Source: Saccharopolyspora elongata (GTDB taxonomy: Bacteria > Actinomycetota > Actinomycetes > Mycobacteriales > Pseudonocardiaceae). From it: DNA of 64,000 bases. Under the pieces are notes generated by a model, which was not told the origin of the DNA, did not search any database, and was given only the letters and a program-made list of their open reading frames with translations. A program made the translations under genes and the position numbers. Where the stretch lies: positions 1 to 64,000 of the forward strand of contig NZ_SMKW01000029.1 of assembly GCF_004348985.1 (NCBI RefSeq), written 5' to 3'. Each line of letters starts with the position of its first letter. Position 1 is the first letter of the stretch. This document shows, piece by piece, positions 50,529 to 59,214 of the stretch.

Positions 50529-50642
50529 GGAGTTCTCCTCGGATCGAAGTGTCTTGGCGCCGGTTCTCGAACCCGGCCCCGGTCTTGGGGCGATTCCGGA
50601 AAAGCTCGGGGCAGGCTCACCCCGAAGGTGCCGTGGTGGCGT

Positions 50643-50695
50643 TTTCGCGCGAAACCGGCACCCACCCTCACGCGGAATGCCGTTTTCGCGCGAAA
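50643..50695. repeat. Paired TTTC-GAAA palindromes (family member 2)
   Basis: TTTCGCGCGAAA occurs at 50643-50654 and 50684-50695, each followed by CCGGC. CACGCGGAA lies between, as in the element at 18611-18671. Similarity to that element extends downstream (CACGTACCCGCGT, GAAACGGCCCCTT, to about 50762). It fills the 314-bp ipdF-fadA6 gap. Confidence 0.7.
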
Positions 50696-50842
50696 CCGGC
50701 GCCCAGCGCTCCAGGCGACCAGGCCTCACACGTACCCGCGTCCCTGCCGAAACGGCCCCTTGGCCCTCGAAGCGGCGATGCCGCTCGGCTCGCCCGCGCA
50801 ACGCCCGCTACCGATGCCGGAAAGGCGTTCGGCGGCGGGCGC

Positions 50843-51646
50843 TCAGGCGTGCTGGCTGCTGGCGGACAGGACCTCGCCGGTGAGGTACGACGCGTAGTCG
50901 CTGGCGAGGAAGACCATCACGTTGGCGATCTCCCACGGTTCGGCCGCGCGGCCGAACGCCTCCCGGCCCTTGAGCTCGGCGAGCAACTCGTCGCTGGTGA
51001 CCTTCGCCAGGAACGGGTGCATGGCCAGGCTGGGCGAGACCGCGTTGACCCGGATGCCGTGCGGAGCCAGGTCCATCGCGGCGCATCGGGTCAGCGCCAT
51101 CACGCCGGCCTTCGCCGCCGCATAGTGGGCCTGCCCCTCCTGCGCGCGCCAGCCCACCACCGAGGCGTTGTTGACGATGACGCCCTTCTTGCCTGCTTCG
51201 ACCATGCGCTTGCCGGCCGCCCGGACGCAGCGGAACGTGCCGGTCAGCGTCACGTCGAGGACCTTGTGCCACTGCTCGTCGGTCATCTCCAGCACGGATG
51301 CAGTGCCGCCAAGACCGGCATTGTTGATCACCACGTCCGCGCCGCCGAACGCCTCGGCCGCGTCGAACAACGCGTCGATCTGCGCCTCGTCGGTCACGTC
51401 GCACACGACCGCGGCGACCCGGTCGCCGCCGAACTCGCCGGCCAGCGCCTTCTCCGACTCGGCGAGGCGCCGCTCGTGCGTGTCGCCGATGACGACGGCC
51501 TTGGCGCCCTCTTCGAGGCACCGGCGGGCGGCGGCGGCCCCGATCCCGGCCCCCGCGGCGGCGGTGACCACGACGGTCCTGCCTTCGAGCAGGCGGTGGG
51601 CCGGCGGGCATTCCGGCGTGGGCTGTTCCTTCTTCGACGACGTCAC
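50843..51646 (-). CDS. ipdF: 5-hydroxy-HIP dehydrogenase-type SDR IpdF
   Basis: This 267-residue SDR follows mycobacterial IpdF closely: HRLLEGRTVVVTAAAGAGIG, AGLGGTASVLEMTDEQWHKV, NNASVVGWRAQEGQAHYAAA (Ser, Tyr) with Lys in YAAAKAG, and ASDYASYLTGEVLSASSQHA at the end. IpdF oxidises the 5-hydroxyl of the HIP intermediate (hexahydroindane propionate) and is a KstR2 gene. GTG 51646 has GGGAG 7 nt upstream. An exact KstR2-type operator lies 80 bp upstream, shared with the divergent crotonase operon. Confidence 0.93.
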   Translation of the reverse strand: MTSSKKEQPTPECPPAHRLLEGRTVVVTAAAGAGIGAAAARRCLEEGAKAVVIGDTHERRLAESEKALAGEFGGDRVAAVVCDVTDEAQIDALFDAAEAFGGADVVINNAGLGGTASVLEMTDEQWHKVLDVTLTGTFRCVRAAGKRMVEAGKKGVIVNNASVVGWRAQEGQAHYAAAKAGVMALTRCAAMDLAPHGIRVNAVSPSLAMHPFLAKVTSDELLAELKGREAFGRAAEPWEIANVMVFLASDYASYLTGEVLSASSQHA

Positions 51647-51725
51647 TGCGGCTCCCGAACCGATTGCTGTGAGCGGATGACCGCGGGTCCTGGCCAAGGA
51701 CCGGCGATCTCCCGTAGGGTAGCAA

Positions 51726-51739
51726 ACCAAGCACTTGTT
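51726..51739. promoter_or_regulatory. KstR2-type operator (exact)
   Basis: ACCAAGCACTTGTT fits AnCAAGnnCTTGnT at all fixed positions with a different variable set from the other boxes, which strengthens the motif. It lies between divergent ipdF (51646) and the crotonase gene (51761). Confidence 0.85.
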
Positions 51740-51760
51740 TGGGAAAGGACGTGAAGGAGC

Positions 51761-52630
51761 ATGCCCAGTACCAGCGACGACTCGGTGGTCACCTACGAAC
51801 GCCGAGGCGCGGTCGCCCTCGTGACCCTGAACCGGCCCGAGTACCGCAACGCGCAGAACTCGAAGATGACCTACGCGCTCGATGCAGCGTTCAGCCGCGC
51901 CGTGGACGACGACGAGGTCAAGGTGATCGTGCTCGCTGGCAACGGCAAGCACTTCTGCGCAGGGCACGACATCGGCACGCCGGAGCGCGACGCCGACCAG
52001 AGCTTCGACCGCAAGGCCGTGATCTGGTGGGACCACACCGGCCGGGAGGGCGTGGACCGCCGCTTCGCGCGCGAGTCGGAGGTCTACCTCGGCATGTGCC
52101 GCCGGTGGCGGGAGATCCCGAAGCCGATGATCGCGATGGTGCACGGCGCGTGCGTGGCCGGCGGGCTGATGCTCGCCTGGTCGTGCGACTTCATCGTCGC
52201 CTCCGACGACGCGTTCTTCGCCGACCCGGTGGTGAAGATGGGCATCCCGGGCGTCGAGTACTTCGCCCACCCGTGGGTCATGAACCCGCGCGCCGCCAAG
52301 GAGTTCCTCTACACCGGCGACCGCATGCCCGCGCAGCGCGCGCACGAGCTGGGCATGGTCAACCACGTCGTGGAGCGGGCCGAGCTGGAATCCTTCACCC
52401 TCGACCTCGCCGGCCGCATCGGCGCGATGCCGGGCTTCGGTCTCGCCCTGACCAAGAAGGCGATCAACCAGGCGGAGGACCTGCAGGGCATGCGGGCCGG
52501 CATGGACTCGGTGTTCGGCCTGCACCACGCCGCGCACGCGCACAACGCGGAGGTCGGCGGCGACTCCCTGGCCGGGATGGACGCGCGCAAGATGCGCGAC
52601 GCGGCCGAGCGGAAAGACAAGGACGCATGA
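51761..52630 (+). CDS. Enoyl-CoA hydratase/isomerase (crotonase family)
   Basis: A 289-residue crotonase. LNRPEYRNAQNSKMTYALDA and GKHFCAGHDIGTP form the first oxyanion-hole strand. IAMVHGACVAGGLMLAWSCD forms the second, and DPVVKMGIPGVEYFAHPWVM covers the catalytic region. It is clearly not EchA20, the C/D-ring hydrolase of the KstR2 regulon, which is shorter and differs in sequence. It resembles EchA4/EchA13-type proteins. The substrate is probably an enoyl-CoA from the neighbouring dehydrogenases. Its stop overlaps the next ATG (ATGA). Confidence 0.87.
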   Translation: MPSTSDDSVVTYERRGAVALVTLNRPEYRNAQNSKMTYALDAAFSRAVDDDEVKVIVLAGNGKHFCAGHDIGTPERDADQSFDRKAVIWWDHTGREGVDRRFARESEVYLGMCRRWREIPKPMIAMVHGACVAGGLMLAWSCDFIVASDDAFFADPVVKMGIPGVEYFAHPWVMNPRAAKEFLYTGDRMPAQRAHELGMVNHVVERAELESFTLDLAGRIGAMPGFGLALTKKAINQAEDLQGMRAGMDSVFGLHHAAHAHNAEVGGDSLAGMDARKMRDAAERKDKDA

Positions 52631-53796
52631 ACATCGACTTCACCGCGCAGGAGCTGGCCTTCCGCGACGAAGCCCGGGCCTGGCTGCACGACCACGTCCC
52701 GGCGAAGCCGCTGCCGCCGCTGGATTCCGCCGAGGGGTTCGCGGCCCGCCGGGAATGGGAGGCCACCCTCGCCGAGGCCCGCTGGTCGGTCGTCTCGTGG
52801 CCGGCGGAGTACCGCGGCCGGGACGCCTCGATGATCGAGTGGGTCCTCTTCGAAGAGGAGTACTACCGCAGCGGCGCGCCGGTGCGCGTCGCGCAGAACG
52901 GGATCTCGTTGCTCGCCCCGATCATCTTCGGGCACGGCACCCGGGAACAGCGGGACCGGTACCTGCCGTCGATGGCGGACGGCACCGAGATCTGGGCCCA
53001 GGCGTGGTCGGAGCCCGAGGCCGGCAGCGACCTCGCGTCGATCCGCAGCACGGCCACGCGCGACGACGCACGCGGCGGCTGGGTGCTCAACGGGCAGAAG
53101 ACTTGGAGCTCGCGGGCGCCCTTCGCCGACCGCGGGTTCGGCCTGTTCCGCTCGGACCCGGACGCCGAAAGGCACCGCGGGCTGACCTACTTCCTGTTCC
53201 CGTTGAACGCCGATGGCATCACCATCCGGCCGATCCCGCAGCTGGACGGGCACCCCGGCTTCGCGGAGATCTTCTTCGACGACGTGTTCGTGCCCGATGC
53301 CGACGTGCTCGGCGCGCCGGGCGACGGCTGGCGGGTGGCCATGAGCACCGCGGGCAACGAGCGCGGCCTGTCGTTGCGCTCACCGGGCCGGTTCTGCGCG
53401 GCAGCCGACCGGTTGGTGGCGCTGTGGCGCGAGCGCGGCGCGGACCAGCCGCACCTGCGCGACCGCGTGGTCGACTCGTGGATCGCGGCGCAGGCCTACC
53501 GGCTCTACACGTGGGGCACGGTCACGCGGCTTTCCGGCGGCGGCGACATCGGCGCGCACGGCAGCGTGAACAAGCTGTTCTGGTCCCAACTCGACGTCGC
53601 GCTGCACGAGACCGCACTGGATCTCCTCGGCCCGGAGTCCGAGCTGCGCGGCCCGGACGCGGCGGCCGACGGCGCGTGGTTGGACGGTTACCTGTTCTCG
53701 CTGTCGGGGCCCATCTACGCGGGGACGAACGAGATCCAGCGCAACATCGTGGCCGAGCGCTTGCTCGGCCTGCCGAAGGAGGGCCGCGCCCGATGA
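52627..53796 (+). CDS. Acyl-CoA dehydrogenase (FadE31-like)
   Basis: A 389-residue ACAD with QAWSEPEAGSDLASIRSTAT, NGQKTWSSRAPFADRGFGLF, HPGFAEIFFDDVFVP and PIYAGTNEIQRNIVAERLLG. The FAD and adenine contacts are well kept. With the next gene it forms a pair like mycobacterial fadE31-fadE32, which make heterotetramers acting on 6-methyl-3,7-dioxo-decanedioyl-CoA-type or related C/D-ring products. It is translationally coupled on both sides by ATGA overlaps. Confidence 0.88.
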   Translation: MNIDFTAQELAFRDEARAWLHDHVPAKPLPPLDSAEGFAARREWEATLAEARWSVVSWPAEYRGRDASMIEWVLFEEEYYRSGAPVRVAQNGISLLAPIIFGHGTREQRDRYLPSMADGTEIWAQAWSEPEAGSDLASIRSTATRDDARGGWVLNGQKTWSSRAPFADRGFGLFRSDPDAERHRGLTYFLFPLNADGITIRPIPQLDGHPGFAEIFFDDVFVPDADVLGAPGDGWRVAMSTAGNERGLSLRSPGRFCAAADRLVALWRERGADQPHLRDRVVDSWIAAQAYRLYTWGTVTRLSGGGDIGAHGSVNKLFWSQLDVALHETALDLLGPESELRGPDAAADGAWLDGYLFSLSGPIYAGTNEIQRNIVAERLLGLPKEGRAR

Positions 53797-54764
53797 GGTT
53801 CGCATTGAACGACGAACAGCTCGCCTTCTCCCGGTCGCTGGACGACTTCCTCGGCACCGCGGAAGTGCCGGGCGCGGCCCGCGCGTGGGGCGAGGGCGAT
53901 GCGGCGTCCGGGCGGAAGATCTGGCAGCGCCTGGCCGATCTCGGCGTGCACGCCCTGTGCGTCCCGGAGGATGCCGGCGGGCTCGGGGCGTCGCCGATCG
54001 ACCTGGTCGTCGCGTTCGAGCAGATCGGCCGCCACCTCGTGCCCGGGCCCTACATCGAGTCCGTCGTCGTCGCGCCCGCGCTGCTGCAGGCGACCGACCC
54101 GGAATCGCTCGCGGAGCTGGCCGCCGGAAGCCGGGTGGTCACACTCGCCGCGCCGCCCGGCACGCCCTTCGCACTCGACGCCGATGTCGCCGACCGCGTC
54201 CTGCTGGTCGACGGCGACGAGCTGAACCTCGCGGAAGCGGGATCGCTGCGGCGTTCCGTGGACAGCACCCGCAGGCTCTTCGAGGTGACGGCGAAGGACC
54301 GGCTCGCCGCGCTGCCGACCGGCGCGGTCGCCGCCGCTCTTGACGCTGCCGCGCTCGCCTGCTCGGCCCAGCTGCTGGGCGCCGGCGAGCGCCTGCTCGA
54401 GGAAGCCGTGGAGTACGCCAAGAACCGGCGTCAGTTCGGCCGGGCGATCGGCGAGTTCCAGGCCCTCAAGCACGCGCTCGCCGATGTCCGCGTGGCGCTC
54501 GACTTCGCCCGGCCGCTGCTGCACGGCGCGGCGGTGTCGGTGGGGTCGGCCGATGCCGCGCGGGACGTGTCGGCGGCCAAGGTCGCCGCCTCCGATGCGG
54601 CCTACCTCGCTGCCCGCACGGCGCTGCAGGTGCACGGCGCGATCGGCTACACGCTGGAGCACGATCTCGGTCTGTGGATCACGAAGGTGCGCGCCCTGGT
54701 CGCTGCCTGGGGCACCACGGCGACCCACCGCGCCCGCGTCCTCGCGGCGATCACCGCGGCCTGA
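53793..54764 (+). CDS. Acyl-CoA dehydrogenase, short partner (FadE32/33-like)
   Basis: A 323-residue shortened ACAD with N-domain (FALNDEQLAFSRSLDDFLGT, PEDAGGLGASPIDLVVAFEQ) and C-domain (AVEYAKNRRQFGRAIGEFQA, VHGAIGYTLEHDLGLWITKV). The middle beta domain is cut down. Length agrees with FadE32/FadE33 (about 320). Such short chains are the second subunit of steroid ACAD heterotetramers. Its ATG overlaps the FadE31-like stop. Confidence 0.87.
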   Translation: MRFALNDEQLAFSRSLDDFLGTAEVPGAARAWGEGDAASGRKIWQRLADLGVHALCVPEDAGGLGASPIDLVVAFEQIGRHLVPGPYIESVVVAPALLQATDPESLAELAAGSRVVTLAAPPGTPFALDADVADRVLLVDGDELNLAEAGSLRRSVDSTRRLFEVTAKDRLAALPTGAVAAALDAAALACSAQLLGAGERLLEEAVEYAKNRRQFGRAIGEFQALKHALADVRVALDFARPLLHGAAVSVGSADAARDVSAAKVAASDAAYLAARTALQVHGAIGYTLEHDLGLWITKVRALVAAWGTTATHRARVLAAITAA

Positions 54765-54770
54765 CACGAA

Positions 54771-54809
54771 AATCGGTGCTCGCCGCGACAGCAGCGGCGA
54801 GCACCGATT
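54771..54809. terminator. 16-bp hairpin after the fadE pair
   Basis: AATCGGTGCTCGCCGC and its exact complement flank a GACAGCA loop, 6 nt past the stop. It is a strong terminator for the crotonase-fadE-fadE operon. Confidence 0.8.
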
Positions 54810-54991
54810 CGCAAATTGGCGCGAAACCCGGTCAGCAACGACGAAATCGTCCGGCGAGACGCGCACGGCGAAGCCGAGTTGCCCCACCCCCCACAGACCT
54901 CGAAGGCCGGAACCAACAGGAAGACGGCCCGGCCCTGCTGACCTTCCAGACCTTCGGCGGGCCACGACACGCCGACGCCTGTGGACAACTC

Positions 54992-55039
54992 CCGCAATTT
55001 CAATGGAAATCGAAGGTCCGATTTCCATTGAAATTGCGG
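54992..55039. repeat. 20-bp-arm perfect inverted repeat, copy B
   Basis: The arms are identical to those at 49175-49222, with an 8-nt spacer (GAAGGTCC). It sits between the convergent fadE (54764) and monooxygenase (55139) ends. Together the two copies bracket the fadA6-ipdF-crotonase-fadE-fadE block. Confidence 0.85.
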
Positions 55040-55138
55040 TCGGGTGGCGCGCGTCCGCAGCGCCGGAGGGGCCATCTGCCGGTACCTCGTTGTCCCGTAG
55101 GCCGCGCGAGCGGCGGGGTCGCCCCCGCCGCTCCACCG

Positions 55139-56752
55139 TCAGCGAGCCGTGAACACGAATCCCTCGTAGCCGTCGGCCTTGATCGCCTCGCAGCGCTCGC
55201 GGTAGGCGCCCAGCCCTGCCACGTAGGGCATGAACCGGCGCGGCTTGCCCTCGATGTTCGCGCCGAGGTACCAGGAGTTGGCCCGGGGGAACAGCGTGGC
55301 GTCCGCCGCCTGCTGGACGTGATCGGTCCACTTCACCGCGGCGTCGTCGCGCACTTCCACCTGGGCGGCCCCGGTCTCGTCGGCGTGCCGGATCAGCTCG
55401 GCCAGCCAGTCGACCTGCTGCTCCGCGGTCAGCACCATGTTGGACAGCACCGATGGCGCGCCGGGGCCGTTGACGGTGAAGAGGTTGGGGAAGCCGGGAA
55501 TCTGCACGCCGAGGTAGGTGACCGGCCCCTCGGCCCACGCGTCCTGGATCCGGTCGCCGCGCGGGCCGGTGATGTCGATCCGCGTGAGCGCGCCTGTCAT
55601 CGCGTCGAACCCGGTGGCGTAGACCAGCACGTCCAGCTCGTGGAATCCCGCGCTGGTCTCGATGCCCGCGCCGGTGATCCGCGTGATGGGTTCCCGGCGC
55701 AGGTTGACCAGCGCGACCTTGTCCAGGTTGAACGTCTCGAAGTACCCGGAGTCGGTGCAGATCCGCTTGGTCCCGATGGGGTGGTCGGTGGGGATCAGGT
55801 CCTCGGCGGTGCGCGGGTCCGCAACGATCTGCCGGATCTTCCGCTCCGCGAACTCGCGCGCGAAGTCGTTCGCCTCGATGTCGGTGAACTGGTCGGGGAA
55901 GGTCTTGCCGAACAGCACACCACCGTTGCGCCACCCCGCCTCCAGCGCGGCCTCGCGCTCTTCCGGGGTGCATTCGGCCGCGCGCTTCGGGTGCGGCTGG
56001 TGCGGCGATCCGCCGCCGCTCATGCGCGCCTTCGCCCGCCGCGCCGGGTATTCCTCGCGGATGCGGCGCTGGTCGGCGTCGGTGAGCTGCCGGTTCAGCG
56101 CGGGCACGCTGTAGTTCGGCGTGCGCTGGAAAACGGTGAGCGAGTCGGCCTCCCCGGCGAGGATCGGCACCGACTGGACCGACGACGAGCCCGTGCCGAT
56201 GATGCCGACGCGCTTGCCCCGCAGAGACGGGCCGGGCTCCGGCCAGCGCGCGGTGAAGTACGTCTCGCCGGCGAAGGTGTCGGCGCCGGGGATGTCCGGC
56301 TTGTTCGGGGCCGACAGCGAACCGGTGGCGAACAGGACGTACCGCGCGAGGTGCTCGTCCCCGTCCTCGGTGCGCACCGCCCACCGCGACGCGCTCTCGT
56401 CGAAGTCCGCGGCCACGACCCGCTTGTTCAACTCGACGTGCGAGCGCAGGTCGAACCGGTCCGCGACGTGGCGGATGTAGGAGAGGATCTCCGGCTGGGT
56501 CGCGTAGCGCTCGGTCCACACCCAGTCGCGCTGCAGGTCTTCGTCGAACGAGTAGGAGTAGTCGATGCTCTCCACGTCGCAGCGGGCGCCGGGATAGCGG
56601 TTGAAGAACCACGTGCCGCCGACGTCCTCGCCTGCTTCGAGGCAGATCACGTCGAATCCGGCTCGCCGGAACGCGTGCACGGCGTACAGACCGGCGAATC
56701 CGGCGCCGACGACCAGGACGTCGCGCACCGCGCTGTGAGCTCCGATGGTCAA
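55139..56752 (-). CDS. Baeyer-Villiger-type flavin monooxygenase, variant fingerprint
   Basis: A 537-residue two-dinucleotide flavoprotein: FAD loop GAGFAG (16-21), NADPH loop GTGSSS (186-191), and BVMO-like GGTWFFNRYPGARCDVES. The BVMO fingerprint FxGxxxHxxxWP reads FAGETYFTARWP, so the conserved His is Phe166. The start is probably the TTG at 56752, which overlaps the esterase stop (TTGA) with AAGGAG 8 nt upstream. BVMO plus esterase is the usual pair for making and splitting an ester or lactone from a ketone, for example a steroid side chain or D-ring. Specificity is unknown. Confidence 0.85.
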   Translation of the reverse strand: MTIGAHSAVRDVLVVGAGFAGLYAVHAFRRAGFDVICLEAGEDVGGTWFFNRYPGARCDVESIDYSYSFDEDLQRDWVWTERYATQPEILSYIRHVADRFDLRSHVELNKRVVAADFDESASRWAVRTEDGDEHLARYVLFATGSLSAPNKPDIPGADTFAGETYFTARWPEPGPSLRGKRVGIIGTGSSSVQSVPILAGEADSLTVFQRTPNYSVPALNRQLTDADQRRIREEYPARRAKARMSGGGSPHQPHPKRAAECTPEEREAALEAGWRNGGVLFGKTFPDQFTDIEANDFAREFAERKIRQIVADPRTAEDLIPTDHPIGTKRICTDSGYFETFNLDKVALVNLRREPITRITGAGIETSAGFHELDVLVYATGFDAMTGALTRIDITGPRGDRIQDAWAEGPVTYLGVQIPGFPNLFTVNGPGAPSVLSNMVLTAEQQVDWLAELIRHADETGAAQVEVRDDAAVKWTDHVQQAADATLFPRANSWYLGANIEGKPRRFMPYVAGLGAYRERCEAIKADGYEGFVFTAR

Positions 56753-57693
56753 GACGTTGCTCCTTGCTCCGTAGCTGCGCACAGGTCGTGCCACAGCAGA
56801 TCGCGGGCCGACCGGGCGGCCCGCAGGGACATGATGGTCAGGAACCCGTGGAACAGGCCCGGATAGTGCCGGTGCGTCACCGGAACTCCGTCCCGGGCCA
56901 GCGCGGCCGCGTACGCCCTTCCCTCGTCGGACAGCGGGTCCAGGCCCGCGGTGACGACGACGGCGGGCGGCAGGCCGCGCAAGGTGTGCGCGGCGGGCGG
57001 GACGACCTGGTGCCGGGGCCCGGCCACGCCGTCCGCCGGCAGGTACTGGCGCCAGTACCACTCCATGGCGGCCCTGGTGTTCCCGTAACCGGTGCCGTAC
57101 TCGCGGTAGCTGCCGGTGTCGCACGACGGGTCGAGCACGGGGTAGATCAGCACTTGGCCGGCCACCGCTGGCCCTCCGTTGTCCCGGGCCATCAGGCAGG
57201 CGGCAGCGGCGAGGTTCCCGCCCGCGCTGTCGCCGGCGATCAGCAGCCGGTCCGGGTCTCCACCGAACCCGCGGGCGTTGTCGGCGGCCCAGGTCAGTGC
57301 GGCATAGGCGTCGAGGACGGCGGCCGGCGCCTTGTGCTCGGGCGCGAGCCGGTAGTCCACCGAGACCACCACCGACGACGTCCGTCCCGACAGCTCGCGG
57401 CAGAACGCGTCGTGCGACTCGATGTCGCAGAACACGAACCCGCCACCGTGGCAGAAGACGACGACCGGCAACGGTTCGTCACCGCGCCGGTGCGGGAAGT
57501 ACAGGCGGACGGGCACACCGCCCCCGGGTCCGGGGATCTCGCGGTCTTCGGTGCGCGCCACATCATCCCGGTTGCGCACCGGTTGCCGCCGCGCCGCGAT
57601 CGCCGCCCGCGCCTCCGCCCCGGTCATCTCCTCGACCTTCGGGAATCCCGCGTCGAGCGACCGGATGACCGCCGCGACCTCTGCGTCGAACAC
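56749..57693 (-). CDS. Alpha/beta-hydrolase, HSL-type esterase
   Basis: A 314-residue hormone-sensitive-lipase family esterase. The oxyanion motif is FCHGGGFVF, the nucleophile elbow is GDSAGGN, Asp lies in GLDPLSDEGRAY and His in LFHGF. It lies between the SDR (10 nt away) and the monooxygenase, so the three form one operon that could oxidise an alcohol to a ketone, insert oxygen and hydrolyse the ester. It is not HsaD-like, since HsaD lacks the HGGG motif. GTG 57693 has GAGGAGGCGAAC upstream. Confidence 0.87.
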   Translation of the reverse strand: MFDAEVAAVIRSLDAGFPKVEEMTGAEARAAIAARRQPVRNRDDVARTEDREIPGPGGGVPVRLYFPHRRGDEPLPVVVFCHGGGFVFCDIESHDAFCRELSGRTSSVVVSVDYRLAPEHKAPAAVLDAYAALTWAADNARGFGGDPDRLLIAGDSAGGNLAAAACLMARDNGGPAVAGQVLIYPVLDPSCDTGSYREYGTGYGNTRAAMEWYWRQYLPADGVAGPRHQVVPPAAHTLRGLPPAVVVTAGLDPLSDEGRAYAAALARDGVPVTHRHYPGLFHGFLTIMSLRAARSARDLLWHDLCAATEQGATS

Positions 57694-57703
57694 GTTCGCC
57701 TCC

Positions 57704-58444
57704 TCAGATCGTCTGGCCGCCGTCGATCACGAAGTCCTGCCCGGTGCAGTAGCTGCTTGCGTCGCCGGCCAGGAACGCCACGAGCGCGGACACCTCCGCG
57801 GGCGCACCGACCCGCGGGATCGGCTGGTTCGCCACCGCGCCGCCGCCCGCTCTGGTCTCGTCGGAGATCATCGCGGTGTCGATCGCGCCGGGGCAGATGC
57901 AGTTGACCCGGATCCCGAACTCGCCGAGCTCCTTGGCCGCCGACTTGCTCGCCCCGCGCAGCCCCCACTTCGAGGCGCCGTACCCGATCCCACCGGCGAA
58001 CCCCGTGAGTCCCGCGATCGAGGCGACGTTGATGATCGAGCCGCCCCGGTCGCGCATCAGCGGGAGCACGGCCTGCATCCCGAGGATCGGCCCGACCAGG
58101 TTGACGTCCAGCGCCCGCACGAGGTGGTCATCCTCGAGCGCCGCCAGCGGGGCCACTCCGTAGAACCCCGCGTTGTTGACGAGCACGTCGACCCGGCCGA
58201 ACTCGGCCCGAGTGCGCCGCATCGCCTCGTCCCACGCGCTCTTGCTCCGCACGTCCAGTTCCAGGGCGAGGGTCTTCGCCTCGATCTCCGCAGCGACCGC
58301 AGCAACCGCGCGCTCGTCCAGGTCGGCAAGCACCACGTCGGCCCCGAGCCGCGCCAGCGTTCTGGCGTGCTCGGCGCCCTGCCCCTGTGCGGCACCGGTG
58401 ATGAACACGACCTTGTCCCGCAAGTCCACCAGCTGCTCCGTCAC
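57704..58444 (-). CDS. SDR dehydrogenase, first gene of the BVMO operon
   Basis: A 246-residue classical SDR: FITGAAQGQGAEHARTLARL, NNAGFYG, NVASIAGLTGFAGG (Ser), YGASKWGLRGA (Tyr, Lys), CPGAIDTAM. GTG 58444 is preferred, with GAGG 10 nt upstream. ATG 58453 is too close to that site but cannot be excluded. The exact KstR2-type operator 28 bp upstream makes the SDR-esterase-monooxygenase operon part of the regulon. Confidence 0.86.
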   Translation of the reverse strand: MTEQLVDLRDKVVFITGAAQGQGAEHARTLARLGADVVLADLDERAVAAVAAEIEAKTLALELDVRSKSAWDEAMRRTRAEFGRVDVLVNNAGFYGVAPLAALEDDHLVRALDVNLVGPILGMQAVLPLMRDRGGSIINVASIAGLTGFAGGIGYGASKWGLRGASKSAAKELGEFGIRVNCICPGAIDTAMISDETRAGGGAVANQPIPRVGAPAEVSALVAFLAGDASSYCTGQDFVIDGGQTI

Positions 58445-58471
58445 ATCCCACATCCCTCGTGCCGATCACCG

Positions 58472-58485
58472 AGCAAGCGCTTGGT
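58472..58485. promoter_or_regulatory. KstR2-type operator (exact)
   Basis: AGCAAGCGCTTGGT lies 28 bp upstream of the SDR-esterase-monooxygenase operon, where a repressor would block the promoter. Confidence 0.85.
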
Positions 58486-58683
58486 GTGGTGGACCATACA
58501 CTCTCCCGGGGAATGGAGCGAGGTCGTCCGTACCAATCCACGGCATCTACGGCATCAAGCGGGCCGGATCCGGGGAACTCGCACAGAGCTTTGCCGGGGG
58601 CCGTAGAAATCGACGGCGTCGACGAGGCCCACTTCCGCGTCCAGCAACGGCATGCACCGCCCGGATGCCACAGGACTCGGCTC

Positions 58684-58962
58684 CGCCACACTTCCCCACT
58701 GCCGTCGACCGACAGGCAGAACCCGTTGGCGAAAGGATCTTCCCGGACCAGGAACTCGATAGCGCGGACGGGCCAGCTGGCCCAGCGGAGCGTGGGCGCG
58801 GGTGGCCCCGGTATCGCAGCCCCGGTCGACCATCTCCTGGACCATGGGGTCAGCGCGCGCCCGGGCGCGATGGCGTTCTACCGGACGCCGCGATCCGCCC
58901 ATTCGACCGCGAGGTTCTCGGCGAGCCGCCGGGCGGCCGCTTTCGCGACGCCGCAATTGTCT
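58684..58962 (-). pseudogene. Degraded SDR gene
   Basis: Read on the minus strand, VAKAAARRLAENLAVEWADR continues GVR, then a stop codon (58880-58878) replaces the usual Val, then NAIAPG. A shifted frame gives MVQEMVDRGCDTGATRAHAP LGQLA. The first frame then resumes with AIEFLVREDPFANGFCLSVDGSGEVW. These are the consecutive C-terminal segments of an SDR. One nonsense change, two frameshifts and loss of the N-terminal half show a dead gene. The rest of the 58.5-59.2 kb gap contains nothing recognisable. Confidence 0.75.
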
Positions 58963-59214
58963 GGGTCGACTCAATCCCGATAAGCGTTCGTGGACGACGC
59001 CGTCACGATGGGCTCGTCCGCAGCGACGTCACCGTTCTGGCGGTTGGATCCGCAACTCGTCGCGGCAAGACGAAGCCGTCGAAGACGGCCGAACGCGCGG
59101 CGGGCGGGCGGCGACGAGTCGGCTGACGCCCCTTCCGGCCCAAGCCGGGAGGAGCCGACCCATCGGCGAGGAGCTGCGACCGATCCGCGAGGGTGTCCGG
59201 GCGGACAGCCGCAG

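Noticed and set aside
51761-52630. EchA20, the C/D-ring hydrolase
   Set aside because: Length and sequence motifs differ from EchA20 and fit another crotonase subgroup.
56749-57693. HsaD (meta-cleavage product hydrolase)
   Set aside because: The HGGG and GDSAGG motifs are those of HSL-type esterases, and its operon partner is a BVMO.
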